From contig JAHJWA010000037.1 of assembly GCA_018828205.1 (NCBI GenBank), positions 1 through 9,143 of the forward strand: a stretch of 9,143 bases of DNA, read 5' to 3'. A model generated the notes under the pieces. It ran no database searches and was not told the origin of the DNA. It saw nothing but the letters and a program-made list of their open reading frames with translations. Of the stretch, positions 1 to 6,559 are shown in pieces. The position numbers and the translations under genes were made by a program. Positions within the stretch are counted from its first letter, which is position 1, and each line of letters opens with the position of its first letter. This stretch comes from Alphaproteobacteria bacterium. GTDB lineage: Bacteria > Pseudomonadota > Alphaproteobacteria > Sphingomonadales > Sphingomonadaceae.

Positions 1-579
1 AGCCTGATCCTCGTCGATGCCGGAACCCCGGGGTTCGAGCGGGGGCGCAATCTCGACAAGATCGGCCAGCATTCCGCCGACACCTCCGAATTGTTCTTCC
101 AGGACTGCCGCGTACCGAGGGAGAATTTGCTCGGGCAGGAAGGCCGCGGCTTCATCCATCTGATGGAGGAACTGCCGCAGGAGCGGCTTTCCATCGCCGT
201 CGGCGCGCAGCGCGCCTTCGACGAGACGGTCGCCTTCGTGAAGGATCGCAAGGCCTTCGGGCGCAGCGTCATCGAGTTCCAGAACACCAAATTCGTCCTC
301 GCCGATCTCAAGGCCAAGCTGCAGGTCGGCTGGGCGCATCTCGACTGGGCGATCACGCGCCATCTGCAGGGCAAGCTCACCACCGACGAGGCCAGCGCCG
401 CCAAGCTGTGGCACACCGAATTGCAATGGGAATGCTGCGACATGGGGCTGCAATTGCACGGCGGCGCGGGCTATATGAACGAATACCCGATCGCCCGGCT
501 GTGGCGCGATGCGCGGGTCCAGCGGATCTATGGCGGGACCAGCGAGATCATGAAGGAAGTGGTCGGCCGCGCGATCTGA
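1..579 (+). CDS. Acyl-CoA dehydrogenase, C-terminal part (5' end outside the window)
   Basis: The reading frame is open from base 1 to the TGA at 577-579, so this is the last 192 residues of a protein normally about 380-390 long. It covers the end of the middle beta domain and the C-terminal helical domain of a flavin acyl-CoA dehydrogenase, which oxidises acyl-CoA to trans-2-enoyl-CoA in fatty or branched-chain acid breakdown. Visible family marks are RKAFGR (FAD/acyl contact region), LHGGAGYMNEYP and the C-terminal YGGTSEIMKEVVGR. In the short/medium-chain enzymes the catalytic Glu sits in YEGT; here that place is Gly (532-534). A Glu at 181-183 in PQERLSIA lies where isovaleryl-CoA and long-chain dehydrogenases carry the base, so I infer that type. 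The exact substrate cannot be told. An internal TTG at 91 is not a real start, because the family sequence continues upstream of it. Confidence 0.93.
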   Translation, partial: SLILVDAGTPGFERGRNLDKIGQHSADTSELFFQDCRVPRENLLGQEGRGFIHLMEELPQERLSIAVGAQRAFDETVAFVKDRKAFGRSVIEFQNTKFVLADLKAKLQVGWAHLDWAITRHLQGKLTTDEASAAKLWHTELQWECCDMGLQLHGGAGYMNEYPIARLWRDARVQRIYGGTSEIMKEVVGRAI

Positions 580-594
580 ACTTCGCGCGTAACG

Positions 595-612
595 AAGTCA
601 CAATCAGGTCAC
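595..612 (+). promoter_or_regulatory. Direct repeat with 11-base spacing upstream of the response regulator gene (site A)
   Basis: GTCAC occurs at 597-601 and again at 608-612. As a 7+4+7 unit it reads AAGTCAC AATC AGGTCAC. OmpR/PhoB-family regulators commonly bind head-to-tail repeats with about 11-base spacing, so this may be an operator for the gene starting at 654, possibly autoregulatory. TAGCGC follows at 615-620. The left half overlaps a small inverted repeat (ACTTCG 580-585, CGAAGT 593-598). Which protein binds is not known. Confidence 0.45.
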
Positions 613-639
613 ACTAGCGCGCCAATCCGGTGCTCTCCC

Positions 640-646
640 AAGGAGG
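640..646 (+). promoter_or_regulatory. Shine-Dalgarno site that fixes the response regulator start
   Basis: AAGGAGG at 640-646 is a near-perfect match to the anti-Shine-Dalgarno sequence and sits 7 bases before the GTG at 654-656. The earlier in-frame GTG at 630 has no such site and lies upstream of this one, so 654 is the preferred start. Confidence 0.85.
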
Positions 647-653
647 GCCCGGG

Positions 654-1328
654 GTGGAAACCGTCACGATATTCCTGACCGCCGAACTCGGCGAAGCGCT
701 CGACGCTTTCGAGCACGAGGGCACGCGCTTCGTCTTTGCGCGGCTCGGCGCCGGCGGCCCCGACCGGCTGGCCGAAGGCGCGGTCTGGGTCTTCGTCGAC
801 TGGGTGCTGCCGACCATGGCGGGGCTCGAGATGTGCCGCCGCCTGCGCGCTGATCCGCGGATGCAGGATGCGCATGTCACCATGGTGCTCGAAAGCGGCG
901 AGGCTGAGGATCGCCGCCGCGCGCTGCAGGCGGGGGCCGATGACTATCTGATCGGCCCGCTCGACCGCCGCAGCGTGCTCGACCGGGTGCTGGCGCTGCG
1001 CTCGCCGCTCGAACAGCGCCATCTCGCCAGGGTGCTCGATCTCGGGCCGCTGACGATCGACATGGGCTCGCTGCAGGCGCGCTGGGAAGGCCGCGCGCTG
1101 AGCCTGCGCCCCAACGAATTCCGGCTGCTGCGGTTTCTCGCCGAGAACCCCAACCGCGTGCTCACCCGCCAGGCGCTGATCGCCGGGCTGGGCAAGCAGG
1201 GCGCGCCGATCGACGAACGCACCGTCGATGTCTGGGTCGGGCGCCTGCGCCGCGCCTTGGAAGCGGTGGGCGCCGAGTCGCCGCTGCGCACCGTGCGCTC
1301 GGTCGGCTACGTCTACGACGCGGCCTGA
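654..1328 (+). CDS. OmpR/PhoB-type response regulator with degenerate receiver domain
   Basis: This 224-residue DNA-binding regulator has a receiver domain (about residues 1-115) and a winged-helix Trans_reg_C domain (about 127-224). The second domain shows LRPNEFRLLRFLAENP, ERTVDVWVGRLRRAL and the C-terminal RTVRSVGYVY, all typical of PhoB/OmpR. In the receiver, Asp49 in VFVDWVLPTMAGLE sits at the phosphorylation position and GADDYL is kept. However, the acidic pair after beta-1 is missing (TIFLTAELGE), the conserved Thr/Ser of beta-4 is replaced (VLESGEAED), and the Lys before Pro is Gly (IGPLD). Such receivers often work without normal phosphorylation; that is inferred here. No histidine kinase is visible, so it looks like an orphan regulator. 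It begins 74 bases after the dehydrogenase gene and converges on the TonB receptor gene. Its targets are unknown; the repeats at 595-612, 5952-5969, 6011-6028 and 6560-6577 are candidates. Confidence 0.9.
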   Translation: METVTIFLTAELGEALDAFEHEGTRFVFARLGAGGPDRLAEGAVWVFVDWVLPTMAGLEMCRRLRADPRMQDAHVTMVLESGEAEDRRRALQAGADDYLIGPLDRRSVLDRVLALRSPLEQRHLARVLDLGPLTIDMGSLQARWEGRALSLRPNEFRLLRFLAENPNRVLTRQALIAGLGKQGAPIDERTVDVWVGRLRRALEAVGAESPLRTVRSVGYVYDAA

Positions 1329-1351
1329 GCGGCCTCCACGCTACCCAAAGC

Positions 1352-1381
1352 AAAAGGGCCGCCCAGCAGGACGGCCCTTTT
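1352..1381. terminator. Bidirectional intrinsic terminator between convergent genes
   Basis: AAAAGGGCCG (1352-1361) pairs perfectly with CGGCCCTTTT (1372-1381) around a 10-base loop that can pair further. The A/T ends give a U-run on both strands, so it can end the response regulator transcript (stop at 1328) and the minus-strand receptor transcript (stop at 1404-1406). Confidence 0.88.
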
Positions 1382-1403
1382 CTTGAACCTGGCCTTGATC
1401 GGC

Positions 1404-4166
1404 TCAGAACTCGGCCGAGAGCCCGACCCCGAAGCTGCGCCCAACCTCCCAGGTGTTGATGTCGATCCGCGTGGTCCCATTGTCCTGGAACTCGATATGG
1501 TCGCGGCCGGTGATGTTGCGCGCTTCCAGCTTGAGTTCGAGCGGAATGCCGAAGGCGTTGAGCCCCTGGCGATAGACCAGGTCGAGCCGCACACCCGGGT
1601 CCTCGACGATGTCGGGGAGCGAGGCGGCGGCGCCGCGGCTGGTCACCCGCTCGCTGGCATAGCTGAGCAGCATGGTGAACTGCTGCAGCGTCTCCTGATC
1701 CTCCAGCCCCAGCTGGAGATTGACCAGATGATCCGACTGGCCGGTCAGCGCCACGCCGTCGCGGAAGAAGTTGGATGCCGGCTGGTCACGGTTGAGCACT
1801 CGCGTGACATCATCCGGCCCGACCTTCAGTTCGGACTGGGTGTAGGTGTAGTTGGCAATCACCAGGAACTGCTTGGTCTCCCAGAAGCCTCCCCAGTCGT
1901 ACAGGTCCCAGGTTACCTGCGTCTCGACTTCGGCACCGTAGAGCGTGGCGGCGGGAGCATTGGCAAAGCCGCTGATCTGGTCGTTGTCCGAGAAGCTCGA
2001 GAATATCTCGATCGGGTTTTCCAGGTCCTTGTAGAACCCGGCCACGCTGATCCGGTCGCCGCCGCCCAGGTAATATTCGAGCCTGGCTTCGTAATTGGTC
2101 AGCTCGGTATCGATCAAGCTCGGGTTGCCGTTGAACTGGCGGTTGCTCTCCGGATCGTAATAGGTCTGGTAGATCAGCTCGCGGAATTGCGGACGCGCGA
2201 TGGTCTTGGAGGCGCTGATCCGGGCCTGCAGATCGGGCAGGATCTCATAGGTGATCGTCGCCCCCGGTAAGAAATAGTCGTTCGCGATAAAGGTTGATGT
2301 ATCTTCCTGCGAACCGACGGGCACGGTGAAGACTTCCACCGGATTGACGAACTGGGTCGCATCTTCGTAGCGCACGCCGAGGTCGAGCGTCAGACCGGCC
2401 ATCGGGCTGATGTTGAGCTTGCCATAGGCGGCGTGGATTTCCAGCCCCGCCTCGAAGGCGGGATCGGATTCGGTGGTCTCGAAGATGTTGAACTCGAACG
2501 GGTCGAGCCCGGCGGCGGCCTGCGCTTCCGGGTCGAAGCCCAGCTCGATCAGGGCATCGCCCAGCAAATTGTCGGGCCGGAAGGCACCGAAAACATCCGG
2601 GAAGCCGGTCGAGGCACGGATGTCGAATTCGCGCCGCGTCGAGAAGCGATTTGTGTCGGTATAGGCATAGCCCACCGTCGCGCTCAGCCAGTCGGTCGCC
2701 TCGTAAGTAAGGTCGATGCCGCCGTAATAGAGATCTTCGGTGAGATCGGAGAACGAGACGATCGCCCCGCCGCGCTGCGGATCGAGCGTGTTGAGGAACA
2801 GCCCACCGATGTCGGAAGCGTTGTTGTTGCGGCTGTAGGTGAATTCCCAGTCGAACGGCACCTCGCGCTGCGTCTGGGCATAGCCCCCGCGCAGATCGAC
2901 CGAAAGGGCGCCGAATTCGAGTTCGCCGACGAATTGCGTATCGAGCAGCTGCCGCTCGAACCAAGACGTGTTCTGGATCAGATCGGTGTCGTTGTCCTGG
3001 AGGTCCTCGCCCAGCGAAAGCCCCGAGCGCTTGAGCGTGTCGCGGATGAACAAATTGGTAAGCCGGAACTGGTGCTCGCCGAGTTCGAGCCCGAAGCCCA
3101 GGAGCCCGTTGACCAGAATCCGGTTGTCGGTGACGAAATCGACGAAATCGCTGTCGAGATCGAGATCGGCGTTGATCGCGCTTTGCGAGATGATGCGGCG
3201 ATTGCGCCATTCATTGCTGAGCGAGGCGGTGGCGATGACGCCGAACCGGCCGGTATCGCCGAAATCGAACCCGGTGCCCGCGGTGATCCCGCCGGACATG
3301 TTGACCGGCAGCCAGTCGTTCTTCTGCAGCAGGATGCGATTGGGATTGCCGAGTTCGAGCAGGATGCCCTTGGTGTCGACCTCCGGATCGTTGATCCGCG
3401 CGCCGCTGTCGAAGAATTCCTGCAGTTCGGGACCGAGGTCGCGGCTGCCGTCGTCGAAGCCGAACCAGTCGTATTGCGAGCCGTAATAGGTGTAGCCGGT
3501 CGAGAAAGTGGTCTGCTCGTCGCCGCTGCCGCTGAAGCTGATCTCGACGAAGCTTTCTTCGGGGATCGCCTTGGTCGTGAGGTTGATCACACCGCCGCCG
3601 AATTCGCCGGGGAAGTTGGCCGAATAGGTCTTCTGCACCAGCGAGGAGGCGATCACGCTGGTCGGGAAGATGTCGAGCGGGACCACGCGGCTGAGCGGTT
3701 CGGGCGAGGGCAGGGGAAGGCCGTTGAGCAGCGCGAGCGAATAGCGATCGCCGAGGCCGCGGACATAGACCAGGCCGTTGCCGGCGGTCGAGAGACCCGT
3801 GACGCGGCTGAGCGCGCCGGCGATATCGCCTTCGCCGGTCCGCGCGATCGCTTCCTCGCTGAGGACCGAAACGACCTGCGTGGAAGAGCGGCCGACATCG
3901 GTCCGCCGCTGACCGGTGACGATGATCGTGCTGCCACCACCGGGAATCGAGACGTCGGGCTGTTGCTGCTCGGATGCGCCCGGCTGCTGCGTTTGCGCGG
4001 TGCCCTGGGCGGTGTCCGTCAGAACCTCGTCGGTATTCTCGTCGGGCGAAGTTCCCTGCGCGCCGGTGCTGGGCGGCCCGCCCGTGCCTTGCGCATAGGC
4101 GTAGCCCGGAACGGACAGCGCCGTGGTGAAAAGCAGCAACCCTGCCAGCCGCTTACCAGTCGACAT
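1404..4166 (-). CDS. TonB-dependent outer membrane receptor
   Basis: This 920-residue protein has a signal peptide (residues 1-25, cleavage likely at AYA|Q). A Gln/Thr/Pro-rich linker (about 26-78) follows, with a TonB-box-like STIIVTGQ at about 79-86. The plug domain includes VYVRGLGDRYSLALLNGLPL and FPGEFGGGVINLTTK, and a beta-barrel fills the rest. The chain ends in LSAEF, with the terminal Phe expected of an outer membrane beta-signal. These proteins import scarce substrates with energy from TonB-ExbB-ExbD; no residue here identifies the substrate. I start it at the ATG at 4166 because GAGGGGG lies 9 bases upstream. An in-frame ATG at 4184 overlaps that site and is less likely. The reading frame stays open further upstream to 4586, but there it runs over the lipoprotein gene. 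It lies 107 bases after the lipoprotein gene on the same strand, which suggests joint expression and function. Confidence 0.93.
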   Translation of the reverse strand: MSTGKRLAGLLLFTTALSVPGYAYAQGTGGPPSTGAQGTSPDENTDEVLTDTAQGTAQTQQPGASEQQQPDVSIPGGGSTIIVTGQRRTDVGRSSTQVVSVLSEEAIARTGEGDIAGALSRVTGLSTAGNGLVYVRGLGDRYSLALLNGLPLPSPEPLSRVVPLDIFPTSVIASSLVQKTYSANFPGEFGGGVINLTTKAIPEESFVEISFSGSGDEQTTFSTGYTYYGSQYDWFGFDDGSRDLGPELQEFFDSGARINDPEVDTKGILLELGNPNRILLQKNDWLPVNMSGGITAGTGFDFGDTGRFGVIATASLSNEWRNRRIISQSAINADLDLDSDFVDFVTDNRILVNGLLGFGLELGEHQFRLTNLFIRDTLKRSGLSLGEDLQDNDTDLIQNTSWFERQLLDTQFVGELEFGALSVDLRGGYAQTQREVPFDWEFTYSRNNNASDIGGLFLNTLDPQRGGAIVSFSDLTEDLYYGGIDLTYEATDWLSATVGYAYTDTNRFSTRREFDIRASTGFPDVFGAFRPDNLLGDALIELGFDPEAQAAAGLDPFEFNIFETTESDPAFEAGLEIHAAYGKLNISPMAGLTLDLGVRYEDATQFVNPVEVFTVPVGSQEDTSTFIANDYFLPGATITYEILPDLQARISASKTIARPQFRELIYQTYYDPESNRQFNGNPSLIDTELTNYEARLEYYLGGGDRISVAGFYKDLENPIEIFSSFSDNDQISGFANAPAATLYGAEVETQVTWDLYDWGGFWETKQFLVIANYTYTQSELKVGPDDVTRVLNRDQPASNFFRDGVALTGQSDHLVNLQLGLEDQETLQQFTMLLSYASERVTSRGAAASLPDIVEDPGVRLDLVYRQGLNAFGIPLELKLEARNITGRDHIEFQDNGTTRIDINTWEVGRSFGVGLSAEF

Positions 4167-4184
4167 GTGGTTTGACCCCCTCAT
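4167..4184 (-). promoter_or_regulatory. Leader and ribosome binding site of the TonB receptor gene
   Basis: Read on the minus strand, ATGAGGGGGTCAAACCAC directly precedes the ATG at 4166. GAGGGGG is the ribosome binding site. The lipoprotein gene has a similar leader (5858-5875), with the shared pieces TGAGGGG and CAAACC. Confidence 0.6.
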
Positions 4185-4201
4185 TTGCGGTCGTAATCTC
4201 G

Positions 4202-4220
4202 GAGAACCCAAGGGGTTCTT
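4202..4220 (-). other. Small hairpin in the lipoprotein-receptor gap
   Basis: AGAACCC (4203-4209) and GGGTTCT (4213-4219) pair around a 3-base loop. It lies 36 bases before the receptor start on the minus strand, downstream of the larger hairpin at 4233-4264. It may shape the leader of the receptor mRNA; no U-run follows it. Confidence 0.45.
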
Positions 4221-4232
4221 GCGTAGGAAAGC

Positions 4233-4264
4233 GGGGAGCGACCGCGGCAATGCGATCGCTCCCC
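4233..4264 (-). terminator. Intercistronic stem-loop after the lipoprotein gene
   Basis: GGGGAGCGA (4233-4241) and TCGCTCCCC (4256-4264) form a perfect 9-base-pair stem with a 14-base loop, 9 bases after the lipoprotein stop codon. On the minus strand it is followed only by GCTTTCC, so it is a weak terminator at best. It may cause partial termination or protect the 3' end of the lipoprotein message, giving different levels of the two proteins. Confidence 0.5.
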
Positions 4265-4273
4265 GGCTCCGTC

Positions 4274-5857
4274 TTAGGAATAGACCGGCAGCGAGGTGCA
4301 GGCGGAGACGTTCGGATCGAAGGTCACCGTGGCGGAGTTGCAGGTCCAGCCGTTGATCCAGGTGTCGTTGCCCGGATAGACCGCGCCGATATTGGTCGGC
4401 ACTTCGAAGAAGCTCGACAGCGAGGTCGGATCGAACACCGCGACGCCGTTCTCGTTCGCCCCGTTGACGAAGGTCATCGTCAGCGTGTTGGTGAAATTGG
4501 CGTTGTTGTTCGAGCCGGAGTCGAAATTGGCCTGGACCTGCGCGGCGGTGACACCGCCGCCACCGCTGCGGAAATCGGTGGCGCAATCGAGCACGAAGGA
4601 ATTGAACACCGGCGGGCCGGCTTCGTCCTGTGCGGTATTGGCGGCCCGCAGCGTGTTGGCACCGTCGAACCGCAGGCAGGGCGTGGCGCCGGTCCGGTCG
4701 ACCAGCACCGAGTTGACGATCGCGAGATCGGCACCGCCGCGAAGGCGAATGGCCTGATCGCGAACGCTGCTGTTGGCGATGAAGGTCGCGTTCGAGATCC
4801 TCAGGTTCTGGCGCGGACGATCCTCTTCGAAGGCATTGGTGGAATCGGATTCGATGATGGCATCGGCGCCGGCGGCCCGCTGGGCCACGATCACGAACTG
4901 GGCGTTGGTCTTCGCCCCGGTGTCGACGTCGAGCGAATCGTCTTCCGCGCCGACGACGATCAGCCGCTTGACGTTGATATAGCCGCCGAAGAATTCGACG
5001 CCGTCGTCCGAGCTGTTGTAGCTCATGATGTTGTTGAAGGTCGTGCCTTGTCCGGTGCCACCGGTGGTGAGCGACTGCAGCTCGTTGTCGCCCGAAAGCA
5101 CAAAGCCCGAATAGCGGATCTGGACGAAGGCGAGATCGCCCGAATCGTCGTTATTGGTGTTGCCGCCGAAGATCGCGGGCTGCGCCGCGCCTTCGACCTG
5201 ACGTTCGCAATTGACCGAACCGGGCGCCGCGCCCGATGCGATGCAATCGGTCACCTGGGCACGACCGGAGAGGACCACGCCGCCCCACTGGCCCGACGAA
5301 TTGTCGTTGTTGAGGCCCTGGACGTTGTCGCGGCTGGTGAAGATGATCGGGCGAGTGGCGGTACCCACCGCACGGATGTCGCTGCCGCGGTTGACGTTCA
5401 GGAAGCTGGCGCCGCTGGCGTAGACGATGACGCCCGGCTCGATGGTCAGCAGCGCGTTGGTGTCGCTCGCGCCGTCGCTGGCGTCGGGTGCGGGGCCGCC
5501 GTCGTTGCCGACATCCACACGGCCGTTCATCCGGTAGAGGATGCCCTGATTGTAGGGCAGCGTCGAGGACGCGGTGAAGCGCGCCGGCAGGGTGCAGACC
5601 CGATATTCCCCGGTCGGGCCGGTGATGGTGCCGCTGTCGGCCAGCTGGTCGGGGTTGGAAATGGTCGGACAGCCGCTCGCCGGGGTGACCAGCGTGCTGG
5701 TCGGCGTGGGCGTCGGGGTCGGGGTGGGCGTCGGCGTGGCCGGCGGGTTGATGATGACGTCACCGCCCGTTCCCGGCGAGACGATTTCATCAGCGCCACA
5801 GCTCGCCAGTGCGAGCGCGGAGGTGCCAATTACGAACGAGCGAGTGATTGTCTTCAC
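4274..5857 (-). CDS. Outer membrane lipoprotein with predicted parallel beta-helix, partner of the TonB receptor
   Basis: This 527-residue lipoprotein starts at GTG 5857, chosen because GAGGGGA lies about 9 bases upstream; a TTG at 5875 would put that site inside the gene. The signal peptide ends in LALASC, so Cys20 (5798-5800) is the lipidated residue. Gly follows it rather than Asp, which favours the outer membrane. A Thr-Pro repeat (about residues 41-53) makes a flexible stalk. The body has rows such as LTIEPGVIVYASG, IRAVGTATRPIIFTS and QWGGVVLSGRA, which resemble right-handed beta-helix repeat proteins. Eight further Cys residues suggest disulfides. The C-terminal GAVYPGNDTWINGWTC looks like a conserved family end, judged from memory. 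No catalytic residues are recognised. Its place before a TonB receptor gene suggests a substrate-capturing or surface partner role, analogous to SusD but not homologous. The substrate is unknown. Confidence 0.85.
   Translation of the reverse strand: MKTITRSFVIGTSALALASCGADEIVSPGTGGDVIINPPATPTPTPTPTPTPTSTLVTPASGCPTISNPDQLADSGTITGPTGEYRVCTLPARFTASSTLPYNQGILYRMNGRVDVGNDGGPAPDASDGASDTNALLTIEPGVIVYASGASFLNVNRGSDIRAVGTATRPIIFTSRDNVQGLNNDNSSGQWGGVVLSGRAQVTDCIASGAAPGSVNCERQVEGAAQPAIFGGNTNNDDSGDLAFVQIRYSGFVLSGDNELQSLTTGGTGQGTTFNNIMSYNSSDDGVEFFGGYINVKRLIVVGAEDDSLDVDTGAKTNAQFVIVAQRAAGADAIIESDSTNAFEEDRPRQNLRISNATFIANSSVRDQAIRLRGGADLAIVNSVLVDRTGATPCLRFDGANTLRAANTAQDEAGPPVFNSFVLDCATDFRSGGGGVTAAQVQANFDSGSNNNANFTNTLTMTFVNGANENGVAVFDPTSLSSFFEVPTNIGAVYPGNDTWINGWTCNSATVTFDPNVSACTSLPVYS
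5699..5737 (-). repeat. Thr-Pro coding hexanucleotide repeat
   Basis: Six Thr-Pro pairs plus one Thr are encoded by imperfect 6-base units of the form ACSCCS on the minus strand. It forms the stalk just after the lipidated N-terminus of the lipoprotein. Changes in unit number would keep the frame. Confidence 0.8.
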
Positions 5858-5875
5858 GGTTTGCGGTCCCCTCAA
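5858..5875 (-). promoter_or_regulatory. Leader and ribosome binding site of the lipoprotein gene
   Basis: On the minus strand TTGAGGGGACCGCAAACC directly precedes GTG 5857. GAGGGGA is a good ribosome binding site about 9 bases from the GTG and decides that start over the upstream TTG. Confidence 0.65.
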
Positions 5876-5910
5876 AAACCGGATGGAAAGGCGCGAAATT
5901 CTGATCGCGA

Positions 5911-5938
5911 ATCATCCGCTAGGCCCGCCACGTGACAG
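5911..5938 (-). promoter_or_regulatory. Possible promoter of the lipoprotein gene
   Basis: CTGTCA (5938-5933) and GATGAT (5916-5911) are spaced by 16 bases on the minus strand and are moderate matches to -35 and -10 hexamers. They lie about 55 bases before the GTG and downstream of the repeat at 5952-5969, a layout that would suit activation. The match is weak enough to occur by chance. Confidence 0.3.
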
Positions 5939-5951
5939 TTTTGGTCTCTCC

Positions 5952-5969
5952 ATGACAATTCCGCGACAA
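5952..5969 (-). promoter_or_regulatory. Pho-box-like direct repeat (site B)
   Basis: On the minus strand this reads TTGTCGC GGAA TTGTCAT: two TTGTC units 11 bases apart. A third similar unit, CTGTCAC, lies at 5938-5932, offset by 20 bases. It is placed about 95 bases before the lipoprotein start and is a candidate operator for an OmpR/PhoB-family protein. Confidence 0.45.
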
Positions 5970-6010
5970 CGGGCCGGAAAACCCGCTCCGACCGGAAGGT
6001 TGCGCATCAT

Positions 6011-6028
6011 ATGACTAAACGATGACAA
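6011..6028 (-). promoter_or_regulatory. Pho-box-like direct repeat (site C)
   Basis: On the minus strand this reads TTGTCAT CGTT TAGTCAT, with GTCAT repeated exactly 11 bases apart. The first half matches six of seven positions of the classic Pho-box half CTGTCAT. It lies between the divergent genes, about 154 bases before the lipoprotein GTG and 71 bases before the TPR-like gene's ATG, and could act on either. Confidence 0.5.
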
Positions 6029-6099
6029 TATTACAGAGATGTTGCAGCACGCTATGTGATCTGCTCCAATGAGCATCCACACAGATAAGGAGAGAGATC

Positions 6100-6462
6100 A
6101 TGTTGGGGCTCGCACAAGGGATCGCCATTCTGGCCATGGCGCAGGCGCCGGTGGCGGATAATTTCGGCCACCAGGCTTTGGTCGATGGCCGCGAGACCGC
6201 CGCAATCGCCGCGATCATGGACAACGACCGGATCGAGACCGACGACCCGGCTCGGTTGATCAATCTCGGCATTGCCTATGCGCGCGAGGGCGACGCCGAG
6301 CTGGCGCGGCAATTGTTCGAGGCGGCGCGCGACAACCGGACCCGCGTCGAACTCGAAACCGCCGAGGGCGAGTGGGTCGACAGCCGCCGCCTCGCGCGGC
6401 AGGCGCTTGCCATGCTCGAACGCGGCGAATTCGCCGACAGCGCGCGGATCGCGGCGCGCTAG
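6100..6462 (+). CDS. Small exported TPR-like protein of unknown function
   Basis: This 120-residue protein starts at ATG 6100 with AAGGAG at 6087-6092, 7 bases upstream. The N-terminus MLGLAQGIAILAMAQA looks like a short signal peptide with cleavage near AQA|PV, though it lacks the usual positive charges, so export is uncertain. The centre, ARLINLGIAYAREGDAELARQLFEAA (in pieces: LINLGIAYAREGD then AELARQLFEAA), fits a tetratricopeptide helix pair, with a further helical stretch SRRLARQALAMLERGEF near the end. TPR units mediate protein contacts; no partner or enzymatic role can be read from the sequence. It lies just upstream of the VirB cluster on the same strand, separated by 154 bases holding another repeat, so a link to secretion or envelope work is possible but unproven. 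Confidence 0.75.
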   Translation: MLGLAQGIAILAMAQAPVADNFGHQALVDGRETAAIAAIMDNDRIETDDPARLINLGIAYAREGDAELARQLFEAARDNRTRVELETAEGEWVDSRRLARQALAMLERGEFADSARIAAR

Positions 6463-6470
6463 AGCGCCGC
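6451..6470 (+). other. GC-rich stem-loop over the stop codon of the TPR-like gene
   Basis: GCGGCGC (6451-6457) and GCGCCGC (6464-6470) pair around a 6-base loop containing the TAG stop. No U-run follows, so it is not a convincing intrinsic terminator; it could still slow decay or mark a processed 3' end. Confidence 0.35.
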
Positions 6471-6559
6471 GCCATTCGCCCCGATCCCGGGACCAATCCT
6501 CCGAGCCGCGGCATAAGCGGCGGGAACCTTGCGGGCGCGGAGCCTCGCTGAAGATTTCA

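Larger units (their letters stand above)
5858..6099. other. Divergent intergenic region between the lipoprotein and TPR-like genes
   Basis: This 242-base region drives two genes in opposite directions. It contains the lipoprotein leader, a possible minus-strand promoter, and the two 11-base-spaced repeats (sites B and C). For the plus-strand gene only weak promoter candidates are visible, for example TTACAG (6031-6036) with TATGTG (6053-6058). No small gene is supported here. Confidence 0.6.

Noticed and set aside
580..598. Inverted repeat after the dehydrogenase gene as a terminator
   Set aside because: The stem is only 6 base pairs with a 7-base loop and no U-run, so termination is not supported.
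630..653. Earlier GTG start of the response regulator
   Set aside because: The strong AAGGAGG lies between this GTG and the one at 654, which is correctly spaced from it.
1383..2270. Plus-strand open frame of 295 codons over the 3' end of the receptor gene
   Set aside because: It starts inside the terminator region and lies wholly opposite the receptor barrel, with no domain.
2433..4175. Long plus-strand open frame of 580 codons opposite the TonB receptor gene
   Set aside because: It is the complement of the receptor gene, whose frame has a signal peptide, plug motifs and terminal Phe; the antisense product is low-complexity and shows no domain. Long antisense frames are common in GC-rich DNA.
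4167..4586. Upstream extension of the receptor frame by 140 codons
   Set aside because: It overlaps the lipoprotein gene in another frame, has no ribosome binding site of its own, and would bury the receptor's signal peptide.
4172..5935. Long plus-strand open frame of 587 codons opposite the lipoprotein gene
   Set aside because: It is an antisense shadow with Gly/Arg/Val-rich composition and no motif, while the minus strand has a lipobox and family repeats.
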